A stretch of DNA of 33,507 nt from Streptomyces sp. NP160 (GCF_006335115.1 NZ_VDMJ01000034.1:1-33507); one strand, 5' to 3'; numbered from the stretch's first letter, positions 16,264 to 25,110 are shown. Numbers and translations: made by a program. Notes: generated from the sequence alone by a model not told the origin.

Positions 16264-17616
16264 ATGAGCCAGCACTTCGACCTGATCGTCATCGGCGCCG
16301 GCATGGCCGGTGTCGCGGCCGCGCACAAGTGCGCAGCCGCAGGATGGCAGGTGGCCATCGTCGACGCACTGCCTTATGGGGGTACGTGCGCGTTGCGGGG
16401 TTGTGACCCGAAGAAGATCCTGCGACGGGGCGCCGAGGTCATCGACAGTGCGCGCCTGATGCGCGGCAAGGGCATCGACGACACGGGCCTGTCGATCAAC
16501 TGGGCGGACCTGATGAAGCACAAGCACGGCTTCACCAACCCCGTCCCCGCGAGCATGGAGGAGGGACTGAGCGGCAGCGGGGTCACCACCCTGCACGGCC
16601 TCGCCAGGTTCACCGCCCCCCGCCAGCTGGAGATCGAGGGGGTTCCCTACGACGCCGAACGCTTCCTGGTCGCAGCCGGCGCGCGACCCAGGCCCCTGGA
16701 CTTCCCCGGCCAGGAGCACCTCATCGACAGCACCGACTTCCTGGAGCTGGAGGAGCTGCCTTCCCGGGTCCTGTTCGTCGGAGGCGGCTTCATCTCCTTC
16801 GAGTTCGCCCACATCGCCGCCCGCGCCGGCAGCTCGCCAGTCATCGTCGACCGCGGCGAACGACCGCTGAAGGGCTTCGACCCCGACCTCGTCGAGCTCC
16901 TGGTCGACCGCGGCGGACAGGTCGGTGTCCAGCTGCGCCACACCACCACGATCGTCGACGTGCGACCCGCCGGCGGTGCCTACCAGGTCACCCTCGCCCA
17001 CGACGGCGCCCAAGAGACGATCGAGACCGACCTCGTGGTGCATGGTGCGGGACGCGTCGCGGCACTGGCCGACCTCGGCCTCGATGTCGCCGGCGTCGAG
17101 TGGGGCAAGCGGGGCCTCCGCGTCGCCGCGCACCTGCAGAGCACGACGAACCCGGCCGTCTGGGCCGCTGGGGACTCAGCCGACACCGACGGCATGCCGC
17201 TCACCCCGGTCGCCGTCTCCGAAGCCAAGGTCGCTGCCTCCAACATGATCAAAGCCACCACCACGGCCCCGGACTACAGCGGCATCCCCACCGCGGTCTT
17301 CACCATCCCGGAGCTCACCCGTGTCGGCATGCTCGAGTCCGAGGCCCGCGAGCAGGGCATCGACCTCACCGTCCGCTACTCCGACACCAGCGGCTGGTAC
17401 TCCAACTACCGCATCGGCGAGACCACCGCAGCCGCCAAGATCCTCATCGACCAGTCGACAGACCAGATCGTCGGCGCCCACCTCCTCGGCCCGGAGTACG
17501 GCGAGCTGATCAACACCTTCGGCCTGGCCATCAAGCTCGGCCTCACCACCCGCCAGCTCAAGTCCGCCACCGCCGCATACCCCACCGTCGGCTCCGACCT
17601 CGGCTCCATGCTCTAG
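16264..17616 (+). CDS. FAD-dependent pyridine nucleotide-disulfide oxidoreductase (MerA-like, without the C-terminal Cys pair)
   Basis: A 450-aa flavoprotein. FAD-binding GAGMAG (11-16) is followed by the redox-active disulfide GGTCALRGC (Cys42, Cys47) and an NAD(P) site VLFVGGGFISFEFAHIAARAG near 175-195. AAGDSA marks the second FAD contact, and there is a C-terminal dimerisation domain. Architecture and operon match mercuric reductase. However, the C-terminus ends YPTVGSDLGSML, with no vicinal Cys pair and no N-terminal MerA-like metal-binding domain. The Tyr replaces the catalytic His of lipoamide dehydrogenases, as also happens in MerA relatives. It may reduce another metal, a thiol or a disulfide partner. 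GGGAG Shine-Dalgarno sequence 8 nt upstream. Confidence 0.87.
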   Translation: MSQHFDLIVIGAGMAGVAAAHKCAAAGWQVAIVDALPYGGTCALRGCDPKKILRRGAEVIDSARLMRGKGIDDTGLSINWADLMKHKHGFTNPVPASMEEGLSGSGVTTLHGLARFTAPRQLEIEGVPYDAERFLVAAGARPRPLDFPGQEHLIDSTDFLELEELPSRVLFVGGGFISFEFAHIAARAGSSPVIVDRGERPLKGFDPDLVELLVDRGGQVGVQLRHTTTIVDVRPAGGAYQVTLAHDGAQETIETDLVVHGAGRVAALADLGLDVAGVEWGKRGLRVAAHLQSTTNPAVWAAGDSADTDGMPLTPVAVSEAKVAASNMIKATTTAPDYSGIPTAVFTIPELTRVGMLESEAREQGIDLTVRYSDTSGWYSNYRIGETTAAAKILIDQSTDQIVGAHLLGPEYGELINTFGLAIKLGLTTRQLKSATAAYPTVGSDLGSML

Positions 17617-17699
17617 GCACTCCCAAGCCACGATGCTGTTCAGGACAGGCTGGGACGACCGACGGATCTGCTGACCGGCTACATCGGCACCAGGCGATC

Positions 17700-17745
17700 G
17701 TCAGCGTGCCGCTGACCGGAGCGGGATGGTCAGCGAGACGCTCCC
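17700..17745 (+). repeat. Dispersed palindrome copies 5 and 6 in tandem
   Basis: GTCAGCG-TGC-CGCTGAC (17700-17716), then a second half-intact unit GTCAGCG-AGA-CGCTCCC starting at 17729. Each is followed by CCGGAGC. The two loop classes (TGC and AGA) are thus side by side, 29 bp apart. Confidence 0.7.
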
Positions 17746-17801
17746 CGGAGCAGGGTGGTCGACGGCACGCGTCGGACACCTTGCCCAGGCATGCTGAGAC
17801 C

Positions 17802-18047
17802 GTGAGCAGCCCTCGACCCCGGGGCGCGCCATCGACCCTCATTGTCGAAGTCGACTACATCGAGCCGGGTCGTTGGATCGTGGCCATCGATGCACCTGGC
17901 GGTTCTTTCTCCACCGAGACCAACGCTGCATCGAAGGTCGAGGCGGCGGCTCGAGCGGCGATCGCTGAGGTCCTTCGCGTCGTCGATGTCGAGCTCGTCT
18001 TCGTTGGCTTCGACGGGCGACCTTGGTCCCCATCGGCGACAGACTGA
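17802..18047 (+). CDS. Small HicB-like protein, orphan
   Basis: An 81-aa protein. A strand-strand-helix pattern (LIVEVDYIEPGRWIVAIDAP then SFSTETNAASKVEAAARAAI) resembles the partial RNase H fold of HicB-type antitoxins. There is no C-terminal DNA-binding helix and no HicA-like toxin next to it, so it is probably an orphan. GTG start. The tandem palindromes at 17700-17745 lie just upstream. Function unknown. Confidence 0.5.
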   Translation: MSSPRPRGAPSTLIVEVDYIEPGRWIVAIDAPGGSFSTETNAASKVEAAARAAIAEVLRVVDVELVFVGFDGRPWSPSATD

Positions 18048-18240
18048 GAGTCGCTCAGCCAGTCATCGTCAGCCAGAGACCGACCGAATGACGGTCCCCC
18101 AGCGGCACGCTCCCGCTCACCGATGGCGGCCTCCACATCTCTTCTCGCGGCCTTGACCTCTGCCTAGGCATGAAGAGTCCCACCATTGCGACGCTCCTGA
18201 CCGAAGGCTTGTAACTGCCGACGCCCTCACGCCCTGTGCG
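18048..18240. other. Intergenic region with a degenerate palindrome
   Basis: No gene seen. AGCGGCACGCT near 18103 is the reverse complement of the AGCGTGCCGCT core of the TGC-loop palindrome, but its outer arms are lost. Confidence 0.35.
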
Positions 18241-18246
18241 TAGCCT
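18241..18246 (+). promoter_or_regulatory. Candidate -10 box of the LysR gene
   Basis: TAGCCT ends 7 nt before the ATG at 18254, so the transcript would be leaderless. No convincing -35 box is visible. Confidence 0.4.
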
Positions 18247-18253
18247 CGGCCCG

Positions 18254-19306
18254 ATGGACGTCCACGGGCTCGACCTACCTCGTCTGAGGGCTTTGGCGGC
18301 CTCCGTCGAGCTCGGCAGCCAAGAGGCAGCAGCCGAGGCGCTGGGCCTCACCCCGTCCGCCCTCTCCCAGCGACTGCAGGCCCTGGAGGCGGCCACGGGA
18401 CGTCCCGTGCTGGTCCGCTCCCGCCCCGTGCTCCCCACAGCGACGGGGCTCGTCCTGATCGACCTGTTGAAGCAGATCGAAGGACTCGAGCCCGCGGCTC
18501 CTCAGCGGGACGCCTCACCGTCCCCCTACCCCGCTCACCGCCCGCGGCTGTCCATAGCGGTGCCGCCGGAGCTGGTGACATGGGCGCTGACCGCGCTCGT
18601 CGGCCTGTCCGTGCAGTGGCAGGTCTCAGTCCTGGAAGCAGACGCCACAGCAGCAGCGGACCTGCTGCGCGCAGGTGAGGTGCTCGGCGCTCTGGTCCTC
18701 TCTCCCCAGCCCATCGGGGGCTGCACCCGCATCGACCTGGGGGCCCTGACCTACAGGGCAGTAGCTAGCCCCGCCTTCGCCGAGCGGTACGGCCTGACGA
18801 GCACTGATGACGCGGACATCACCTCGGCGGTGCGCAGCGCACCGGCGGTGAAGGCCCAGGGTGCTGGCGCTGACCTGTTGGACCAGGTGACCCGGCTGGA
18901 CCAGTCGAGCGAACTCGAGCACGACCTGAGGGCCAGGGCCGACATCCCTGCACACGTACTCCCCGCCGGGGCCAGCCAGATCTCCGCGGTGACGCTGGGC
19001 CTGGGGTGGGCCGTACTGACCGAACCGCAGGTCAGCGAGCTGCTCAAGAGCGGTGACCTGGTCGACGTCGCAGCAGGGCGCGTCCTGCAGCGGACGCTGA
19101 GCTGGCAGCACTGGAACCTCGCGACGCCCGCGGTGAATGAGCTGACCGACGCCGTCGTGGCCGCCTCAGCGCGGCTCCTCGCCGGCGTGACCCCGGCCGG
19201 GACCGACCAGCCGGTGACGACCTCCGAGGTGGATGCGACGTCCGAGCCGGCCAATCACATCCGACCCGCCGCGTCCAATGAGAGGCACGGTGGCGAGTCG
19301 TGGTGA
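18254..19306 (+). CDS. LysR-type regulator, LysG/ArgP-like
   Basis: A 350-aa regulator. The winged HTH contains GSQEAAAEALGLTPSALSQR followed by LQALEAATGRPVLVRSRP. In the effector domain, LRAGEVLGALVLSPQPIGGC matches the LysG/ArgP subfamily, whose members sense lysine or arginine and activate an amino-acid exporter of the LysE/ArgO type. No LysE-like gene is next to it here. A less conserved Ala/Asp-rich stretch lies at about 85-95, and there is an unstructured C-terminal tail. ATG at 18254 chosen from the HTH position. An Lrp-type regulator gene follows on the same strand. Confidence 0.85.
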   Translation: MDVHGLDLPRLRALAASVELGSQEAAAEALGLTPSALSQRLQALEAATGRPVLVRSRPVLPTATGLVLIDLLKQIEGLEPAAPQRDASPSPYPAHRPRLSIAVPPELVTWALTALVGLSVQWQVSVLEADATAAADLLRAGEVLGALVLSPQPIGGCTRIDLGALTYRAVASPAFAERYGLTSTDDADITSAVRSAPAVKAQGAGADLLDQVTRLDQSSELEHDLRARADIPAHVLPAGASQISAVTLGLGWAVLTEPQVSELLKSGDLVDVAAGRVLQRTLSWQHWNLATPAVNELTDAVVAASARLLAGVTPAGTDQPVTTSEVDATSEPANHIRPAASNERHGGESW

Positions 19307-19396
19307 CCGCTCACGGTCGAGGTGCACCGACTGGGAGGGGCCGCGGTGCAGCCAGCTTGAGCAGCTCGGGCCCAGGGGCGGGCAAGGCGGTGCGCT

Positions 19397-19858
19397 GTGA
19401 CGCGTGACCTGGACGACATCGACTTGCGTCTGCTCACCGAGCTGCGCGCCAACGCCCGAGCGAGCCACGCACGGCTCGAGGAGTTGGTGCGGCTCTCGCG
19501 CAACGCGGTGCGACAGCGCATCGACCGGCTCGAGCGCACCGGGCACATCAGCGGCTACACGATCACCGAAGGCAGCGGTACCGCGGGAGCGGCCGCGTCG
19601 GCCGTCAGCGCCACCCTGCTCATCGACAGGGTCGACCGGATGCGCGGTGCGGAGGTGCTGGCGGTCCTGCGGTCGATCCCGGAGGTGGTGCGCTGCGAGG
19701 TCGTCGCCGGAGAGCTGGACCTGTTGGTCCGCGTGGAAGCAGCACACCCCTCCCGGGTGCAGGAGATCTGGACCCAGCTGGCCGCGCTGGCGGGGGTGCG
19801 GGACATCACGACCGCGATGACGCTCAGCAGGGTCATCGACAAGACGGCGGGAGCGTAG
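19397..19858 (+). CDS. Lrp/AsnC family transcriptional regulator
   Basis: A 153-aa regulator. The HTH includes DIDLRLLTELRANARASHAR, then LVRLSRNAVRQRIDRLERTG. The C-terminal RAM/AsnC ligand-binding domain spans about 65-150 (ATLLIDRVDRMRG, VRCEVVAGELDLLVRV). These proteins bind amino acids. It converges on the broken aldehyde dehydrogenase and may belong to the amino-acid locus to the right. GTG start. Confidence 0.9.
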   Translation: MTRDLDDIDLRLLTELRANARASHARLEELVRLSRNAVRQRIDRLERTGHISGYTITEGSGTAGAAASAVSATLLIDRVDRMRGAEVLAVLRSIPEVVRCEVVAGELDLLVRVEAAHPSRVQEIWTQLAALAGVRDITTAMTLSRVIDKTAGA

Positions 19859-19870
19859 GTCACCTCTGTG

Positions 19871-19931
19871 GGCCAGCACCGGGCCAGCACCGGGCCGGCA
19901 GTGGGCCGGCAGTGGGCCGGCAGTGGGCCGT
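19871..19931. repeat. 11-bp tandem repeat
   Basis: About 5.5 copies of an 11-bp unit: two of GGCCAGCACCG, then three of GGCCGGCAGTG, then a partial. It fills the gap between the convergent Lrp-type and aldehyde dehydrogenase genes. Confidence 0.75.
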
Positions 19932-19988
19932 CGCCGATCCTCGCGGTCCCCTCGCTAGTCAACAGGCCGCGTCACCGTGCGATCGCCG

Positions 19989-20934
19989 TCACAGTGCGAT
20001 CGCCACGACCTTGGGCTGCGTCATCTCCTCGAAGGCGAACCGCACACTCTCACGTCCCATCGAGCCGTACTTCGACCCCCCGAAGGGCATCGCGTCCAGG
20101 CGGAAGTCCGACGAGTCGTTGATCATCACTCCTCCTGCCTCGACCGCTTCGGCCACCCGCAGCGCCGTCGTGAGGTCACGGGTGAAGACCCCCGCCTGCA
20201 GGGCGTACTCGCAGTCGTTGGCGGCCGCTACGGCCTCCTGCTCCTGCTCGAAGGTCTCGATGACGACCACAGGGGCGAAGACCTCCTGCTGCCACAGTCC
20301 GCAGCTGCGCGGCACCTCACTGAGCACCGCAGGAGTCAGCTGCGACCCGCGGCGGCCGCCACCGGTCAGCAGCCGCGCACCACCGGACACTGCCTCCTGG
20401 ATCACCGCTGCAGCAGCGCTGGCCGCATCGGCACTGATCATGGGACCGACGTCGGTGGCCTCCTGGCGCGGGTCACCGACCACCAGTGCCGCGGTGGCTG
20501 CCACGAGCTGGTCGGTGAAGTCCTTGGCCACGTCGCGGTGCACCAGCAGGCGCTGGGCCCCGATGCAGTTCTGCCCGGCCGCCCAGAACGCCCCCGAGGC
20601 GCAGGCGCGCACGGCCAGCTCCAGATCGGCATCAGGGAAGACGATCACCGGGGCGTTGCCGCCGAGCTCCATCGCCAACCGCTTGATGCCCGCGGTCGCG
20701 GCAATGGCGCGGGCGGTGGCGAAACCGCCGGTGAAGGAGACCATGCGAACCTCACGAGCTTGCACCAGCACCTGGGTCACCTCAGGGCCCCCGTGGATGA
20801 CGGTGACGACTTGCTCGGGTAGCCCGGCCTCGCGCAGCAGGTCCACCAGCAGCTCAGCGGCCAGCGGCGTGTGCTGGGAGGGTTTGAGGATGACGGCGTT
20901 GCCGCCGGCGATGGCGGGGCCGAGCTTGTGCGCC
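19989..20934 (-). pseudogene. Aldehyde dehydrogenase, C-terminal part (split by IS21 element)
   Basis: This segment encodes the ALDH catalytic and C-terminal regions: [11 protein letters not shown], the general-base Glu in MELGGNAP, the nucleophile Cys in GQNCIGAQR, and the end block APVVVIETF with [21 protein letters not shown]. The frame is intact up to the IS boundary. Removing the IS and one target copy joins it to 23329-23884 and gives an uninterrupted 498-aa protein, normal for the family. The junction then reads [15 protein letters not shown], a conserved ALDH motif. As it stands the gene lacks a start and its cofactor-binding N-terminus. Confidence 0.92.
20930..20934. repeat. Target-site duplication, left copy
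   Basis: GCGCC directly before the IS terminal TGTC; the same 5 bp occur at 23329-23333 after the other end. Confidence 0.85.
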
Positions 20935-21006
20935 TGTCAACGACGGCTGAAAACTGACCCCCTCGCGACGTCCGAAAGTTGACCCCCTAGTTGCTGGATG
21001 TGTCGG

Positions 21007-21891
21007 TCAGGAGTTCATCGACGACGACGTCGAGGAGGTGTTCGTGGTGGTGCGGGTCGCTGCTGTCGGCTGGGTGGCCAGCAGCTCACGGCGGGCTCGG
21101 GTACGCCAGGACGCCCCCGACAGGGTCACGACCTCGGCGTGGTGAACCAGCCGGTCGATCATCGCGGCGGCCACCACGTCATCACCGAAGACCTCACCCC
21201 AGCGCCCGAACGGCATGTTCGAGGTGATCAGCAGTGAGCCGCTCTCGTAGCGGGCGGCGACCAGCTGGAAGAACAGGTTCGCGGCGTGCTGGTCGAAGGG
21301 GATGTACCCGACCTCATCGATGATCAGCAGCCGGTGCTTGCGCAGCCGCTTGATCTCCGCGGCCAGCCGGCCCTCCTCGTGGGCGGCGCCCAGGCGTGCC
21401 AGCCACCCGGTCGCGGTGTCGAACAGCACCGGGTAGCCGGCCTGGACGGCCTTGTAGCCCAGCGCGATCGCCAGGTGGGTCTTGCCCACCCCCGGCGGGC
21501 CCAGCAGCACCAGGTTGTCGGCCCGACCCACGAAGGCGGCACTGGCCAGGTGGGCCAGCACCTCCCGGCGCAGCCCTGGCTGGTGGTCGACGTTGTAGTC
21601 CTCCAACGTCTTGATCGCCGGGAAGTGGGCCCCGGCAGTGCGGATGGCGCAGCCGTTGGCTTCGCGGTCAGCGACCTGACGTGCCAGCACCGCGGCCAGG
21701 TACTCCTCATAGGTCCAGCCCTGATCGCGGGCTTGGTCGGCCAGCACCTGCCAGGTCGCGGCGATGGTGGGGGTCTTCAGCGCCCGGGCCAGGTAGGTCA
21801 GGTGCGCCCCCACGGCGGCATGGTCGCGACCGGGCACGTACCCGGCGTCAGCGGGTAGACCCACCGCGCCGGGAGTGGCGATCGGGCTCAT
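21007..21891 (-). CDS. istB: IS21-family helper ATPase IstB
   Basis: A 294-aa AAA+ ATPase that assists the IstA transposase in target choice. Walker A is GPPGVGKTHLAIAL and Walker B LLIIDEVGYIPFD. The ATG overlaps the istA stop as ATGA. The C-terminus ends in a Thr/Ser/Asn-rich tail. Full length for the family, so apparently intact. Confidence 0.93.
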   Translation of the reverse strand: MSPIATPGAVGLPADAGYVPGRDHAAVGAHLTYLARALKTPTIAATWQVLADQARDQGWTYEEYLAAVLARQVADREANGCAIRTAGAHFPAIKTLEDYNVDHQPGLRREVLAHLASAAFVGRADNLVLLGPPGVGKTHLAIALGYKAVQAGYPVLFDTATGWLARLGAAHEEGRLAAEIKRLRKHRLLIIDEVGYIPFDQHAANLFFQLVAARYESGSLLITSNMPFGRWGEVFGDDVVAAAMIDRLVHHAEVVTLSGASWRTRARRELLATQPTAATRTTTNTSSTSSSMNS

Positions 21892-23259
21892 CGCTGCACC
21901 CCCGTGCTGGCATCAACGCCTGCGCTGACGTCGGGGTCGAAGTGGACCCCAAAGAGGGCGTCGTAGTCCGGTAGCGCCCGCAGCATCACCGGGTGGCCGT
22001 CGTCTTGGTAGTGCACCTGGGCGCGGGCGGCCTGCTCACGGGCGGCGCGCGCGACGGCGAAGTCCGCGCGCAGGGCCTTCGCGCGCACCACGTGCGCAGG
22101 GTCGGTGATGCTCTGGTGGCGGGCCCAGCAGCGCACATGGTCGGCCACCACCTGCCCACCAGTGCCCGTGCTCCTGCCGCTGGTCGTTGCGACCGCGATG
22201 CTCGAGCAGGTCGCCACCACGCGGGTGGGGGTGGTGACCACGTCGATGAAGCGGCCGATGGCGCTGGGGTCCACGGAGTAGTCGTTGCCGTCCACCCGCA
22301 CGTAGTAGTCCCGCCCCAGGCGCACCCGCAGCTGGTGACCGACCACTGGGGCCGCCTGCGGCAGGGCCACCATCGCCGCACGGTCAGCGACCAGGGCCAG
22401 CTCAGGTCGGGTGCCGGTGGCGCGCACCGGGCGGGCATTGGCCCGCGGCAGCCACGCCGCCAGCTGGGCGTTGAAGTCGGCTGGGCTGGCGAAGCGGCGC
22501 CCGGGCAGAAAGGAGGTGTCGCGTGATTGACAGGTAGCCGTTGGTGCGCTCGATGACGCCCTTGGACTCCGGGTCCCGCGGCGGGCACAGCCGCACCCGG
22601 GTGCCTAGCGTCCCGGCGAAGGCGGCCACCTCAGCAGCGACGTGTCCGGACCCACCGATGGCTGACTCCCGGTCCCACACCAGGGTGCGGGTCACCGCCC
22701 CCATCGCAGCGATCAGCTGCCACATCCCGGCCAGAAGGTCCGCGCCAGTACGGCTGGGCAGCATGACGGCGCTGATGTAACGGGAGTAGGCCAGCGTCAT
22801 CGTCAGCACCGGCAACTTGACGATCCCTCCCAGTGCGACAGGACCGGCGACCTGCCCGTAGCCGACGGGAACGGCGGCGGCGGGGAACCACAGGTCGCAC
22901 TGGGTGGCCTGACCCGCCAGGTGCACGATCCGGTCGGCGGGGTCGACGCCGGCGTACTCGGGCCGGATGGCCCGGACGCGGTCCTTCAGGATGGTGATCG
23001 AGTGCGTCCAGGCGATCCGCTCAGCGATCACCGTCGCCGGCATCCGCGGGTGCTCGGCCAGCAGCGCGCGCACCGCCGGTTCGACGGCATCGACCAGGGA
23101 GCCCTTGGCGGGGCGCTGGTAGCGCGGTGGCCGGTCAGCGGCCAGCGCCGCGCGCACGGTGTTGCGCGCTACGCCGAGCCGGCGGGCGACCTCCTTGATC
23201 GGTACCCCTTCAGCGCGGTGCAGTCGGCGGATCTCCGCCCAGTCCTCCACAGTGATCAC
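21888..23259 (-). pseudogene. istA: IS21-family transposase IstA, frameshifted
   Basis: The N-terminal part (23259 to about 22525) has the HTH region (VPIKEVARRLGVARNTVRAA) and the DDE core ending in KGVIERTNGYL. The rest, including FLPGRRFASPADFNAQLAAW and the C-terminal domain to 21888, is in another frame. The break is near 22525-22540, where the minus strand reads CTGTCAATCACGCGACACC. A 4-nt duplication (TCAA/ATCA) there explains the shift. Without it the protein would be about 455 aa, a normal IstA length. It could also be a sequencing error; programmed frameshifting is not usual in IS21. Confidence 0.82.
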
Positions 23260-23328
23260 CCTCCACAGGGTCGGAGGGGGTCAACATTCACCCGACGCCT
23301 GGGGGTCAGTTTTCACGCGTCGTCGACA

Positions 23329-23884
23329 GCGCCACGAGGTTCAGGGGGTCGTTGTAGGGGGTGATGGCCACCAGCAGTCCCAGCGGCTCTCGGGTGTACC
23401 AGCCGCGTCGTCCCTCAGCGCCGGGGAAGGTGTCGAAGGGGACCACCTCCCCCGCGTTGCGGGCGGCTTCAGCTGCTGACAAGCGCAGGGTGTTGACGGC
23501 TCTGGAGACCTCCTTGCGCGCTTGCCTGATGGTCTTGCCCGCCTCTGCCACCAGCAGGCTGGCGACTTCCTCGCTGCGTTCCAGCAGCCGGGTGGCGGCG
23601 CCCTCGAGGATGGCGGTGCGCTGGTGGCGTGGGAGCGCCGCGGCGATCCGGCAGGCCTGGGAGCCCCGGCGCACCGCTGCTGCGGCGTCCTCAGCGGTGT
23701 GCTGAGGCACGGTAGCGAGGACGTGGCCGGTGTACTTGTCACGGACGGGCAAGTCACCGGACAGATCACCGGGCTGGTCACCGGGCGACGCCGCGACCTT
23801 CCCGCCGGGATCACCGACCCCGGCCGCCACAGCCGCAGCGCTCACCATCGACCCTCCAGCGCGCGGTTCTGCCTGCTCAGACAT
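23329..23884 (-). pseudogene. Aldehyde dehydrogenase, N-terminal part (split by IS21 element)
   Basis: Encodes an unusual Gly/Ala/Asp-rich leader of about 45 residues, then VRDKYTGHVLATVPQHTAED and the cofactor-domain region with REPLGLLVAITPYNDPLNLVA. After that the frame runs into the IS end and stops. The ATG at 23884 overlaps the homoserine dehydrogenase stop by 8 nt, so ALDH was the second gene of that operon. Likely substrate, from the neighbour, is aspartate semialdehyde or a related semialdehyde (inference). Confidence 0.9.
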
Positions 23885-24977
23885 CAGCGCCGAGCCCAGC
23901 AGGGTTCACCGAGGGATCTTCGGCGGGGATGCTGCCGTGGGTGCCGGCGGGGGTGCCGGCGTGGATGCTGATGATGTCGGCGATCAGGGCGTAGGCGGTC
24001 TGGGTCCGTCCGGCCCCAGGACCGGTGATGGTGACCTCCCCGAGCAGGTCCGTCGTCAGGCTCAGCGCGTTGGTGGCACCGCTGACCGCCGCCAGGGGGT
24101 GGATGCCAGACAGGGCCCTGGGAGTCACCTGGGCGTGCACGCTGCCGTCGGCCTGCAGGTGGGCTGACCCGATGAGCTTCCAGCGCTCACCTCGCGCTGC
24201 GGCGCTGGTGATGTCGTGGGCGCTGATGCCTTCGATACCCGTGGTGGTGACCTGTGCGGGCAGCACGTGCGCCCCCAGGAGCTCATTGGCCAGGATCGCG
24301 ACCTTCAGCTGGACGTCGGAGCCCTGCAGGTCCGCGCTCGGGTCGGCTTCGGCGTAACCCATCTGCTGGGCCTCAGCGACGGCCTGGGCCATCGACAGTC
24401 CGGTCTCCATGCGGCCCAGGACGTAGTTGCAGGTGCCGTTGAGCACGCCCTGGAAGCCGGTGACGTGCACCCCTGCCAGGGGTCCGCGGATCAGGTTGAA
24501 CACCGGGGTGCCGCTGAGCACGCTGCCTTCGTGCGCGAAGCGCAGCCCCCGCGCCGTGGCCAGGGCGTGCAGGGCGGCCCCCTGCAGCGCCACTGGTCCC
24601 TTGTTGGTGGTGACTACGTGCTTTCCGGACTCCAGCGCCCACCGCACGTGACTGGAGGCCGGCTCCCCTTCGCGGGGGTCGGTGAAGGTGGCCTCCACCA
24701 CAATGTCAGCGGCACAGCCGCGGATCACCGCCTCGTTCTCCGGCGTGGCTGACCCACCGGGGGCACCTGCGAAGGTGGACCCGCGCGGCATGGCCAGCAC
24801 ACGGGCCAGGTCGATGCCGTCGGGCTGGACCAGGGAGCCCATGAGCAGGTCGGTGATGGCCACCACGCGCAGGCCGAACCCGAGCTGGGTGAAGCGCTGC
24901 CGGTCTTCGGCGACCAGCTGGGCCAGAGCCCGGCTGACGCCGCCGAAGCCCACCAGTGCCAGGTCGTAGGTCTGCAT
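23877..24977 (-). CDS. Homoserine dehydrogenase
   Basis: A 366-aa enzyme interconverting homoserine and aspartate semialdehyde. N-terminal NAD(P) site LALVGFGGVSRALAQL, catalytic-domain marks VVTTNKGPVA, GVLNGTCNYVL and GYAEADPSADLQGSDVQLK. There is no C-terminal ACT domain, so no sign of threonine feedback control, which suits a catabolic role. The ATG at 24977 has AGGAGGA 5 nt upstream. The gene was co-transcribed with the ALDH now broken by IS21. It is divergent from the XRE-cupin regulator and its operon. Confidence 0.9.
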   Translation of the reverse strand: MQTYDLALVGFGGVSRALAQLVAEDRQRFTQLGFGLRVVAITDLLMGSLVQPDGIDLARVLAMPRGSTFAGAPGGSATPENEAVIRGCAADIVVEATFTDPREGEPASSHVRWALESGKHVVTTNKGPVALQGAALHALATARGLRFAHEGSVLSGTPVFNLIRGPLAGVHVTGFQGVLNGTCNYVLGRMETGLSMAQAVAEAQQMGYAEADPSADLQGSDVQLKVAILANELLGAHVLPAQVTTTGIEGISAHDITSAAARGERWKLIGSAHLQADGSVHAQVTPRALSGIHPLAAVSGATNALSLTTDLLGEVTITGPGAGRTQTAYALIADIISIHAGTPAGTHGSIPAEDPSVNPAGLGADV

Positions 24978-24997
24978 CGCGATCCTCCTGTAGGTCA

Positions 24998-25026
24998 CCC
25001 CCGGTAGGTCATCCCCGGTAGGCCGT
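24998..25026. repeat. 14-bp tandem repeat upstream of homoserine dehydrogenase
   Basis: About three imperfect copies of a CCCGGTAGGTCA(C/T)C-like unit lie in the 5' leader, just upstream of the Shine-Dalgarno sequence. Confidence 0.5.
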
Positions 25027-25052
25027 CCCGCGCTTCTGCGTGCCGCGGTGAG

Positions 25053-25065
25053 GCTCACTGTGAGC
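25053..25065. promoter_or_regulatory. Palindromic operator candidate 1
   Basis: GCTCAC-T-GTGAGC, a perfect 13-bp palindrome in the divergent control region, closest to the homoserine dehydrogenase side. Confidence 0.45.
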
Positions 25066-25110
25066 GGCCTGCTGCACCAGCGGCGATGGTCGATCCGCTC
25101 GTGGGTGATG

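Larger units (their letters stand above)
20935..23328 (-). mobile_element. IS21-family insertion sequence
   Basis: 2394 bp with terminal inverted repeats that begin TGTCAACGACG on the left and, on the complement of the right end, TGTCGACGACG; both continue into TGAAAACTGACCCCC. A second internal copy of the (A)GTTGACCCCC motif lies near each end, as is typical of IS21 multiple terminal repeats. It carries istA and istB overlapping by ATGA, and is bounded by a 5-bp duplication, GCGCC. It is inserted in an aldehyde dehydrogenase gene in the same orientation. Confidence 0.95.

Noticed and set aside
15877-17133. 418-aa open frame opposite the flavin reductase gene
   Set aside because: Antisense to a clear oxidoreductase with intact motifs; its translation is low-complexity Asp/Gly/Val-rich without any family signal.
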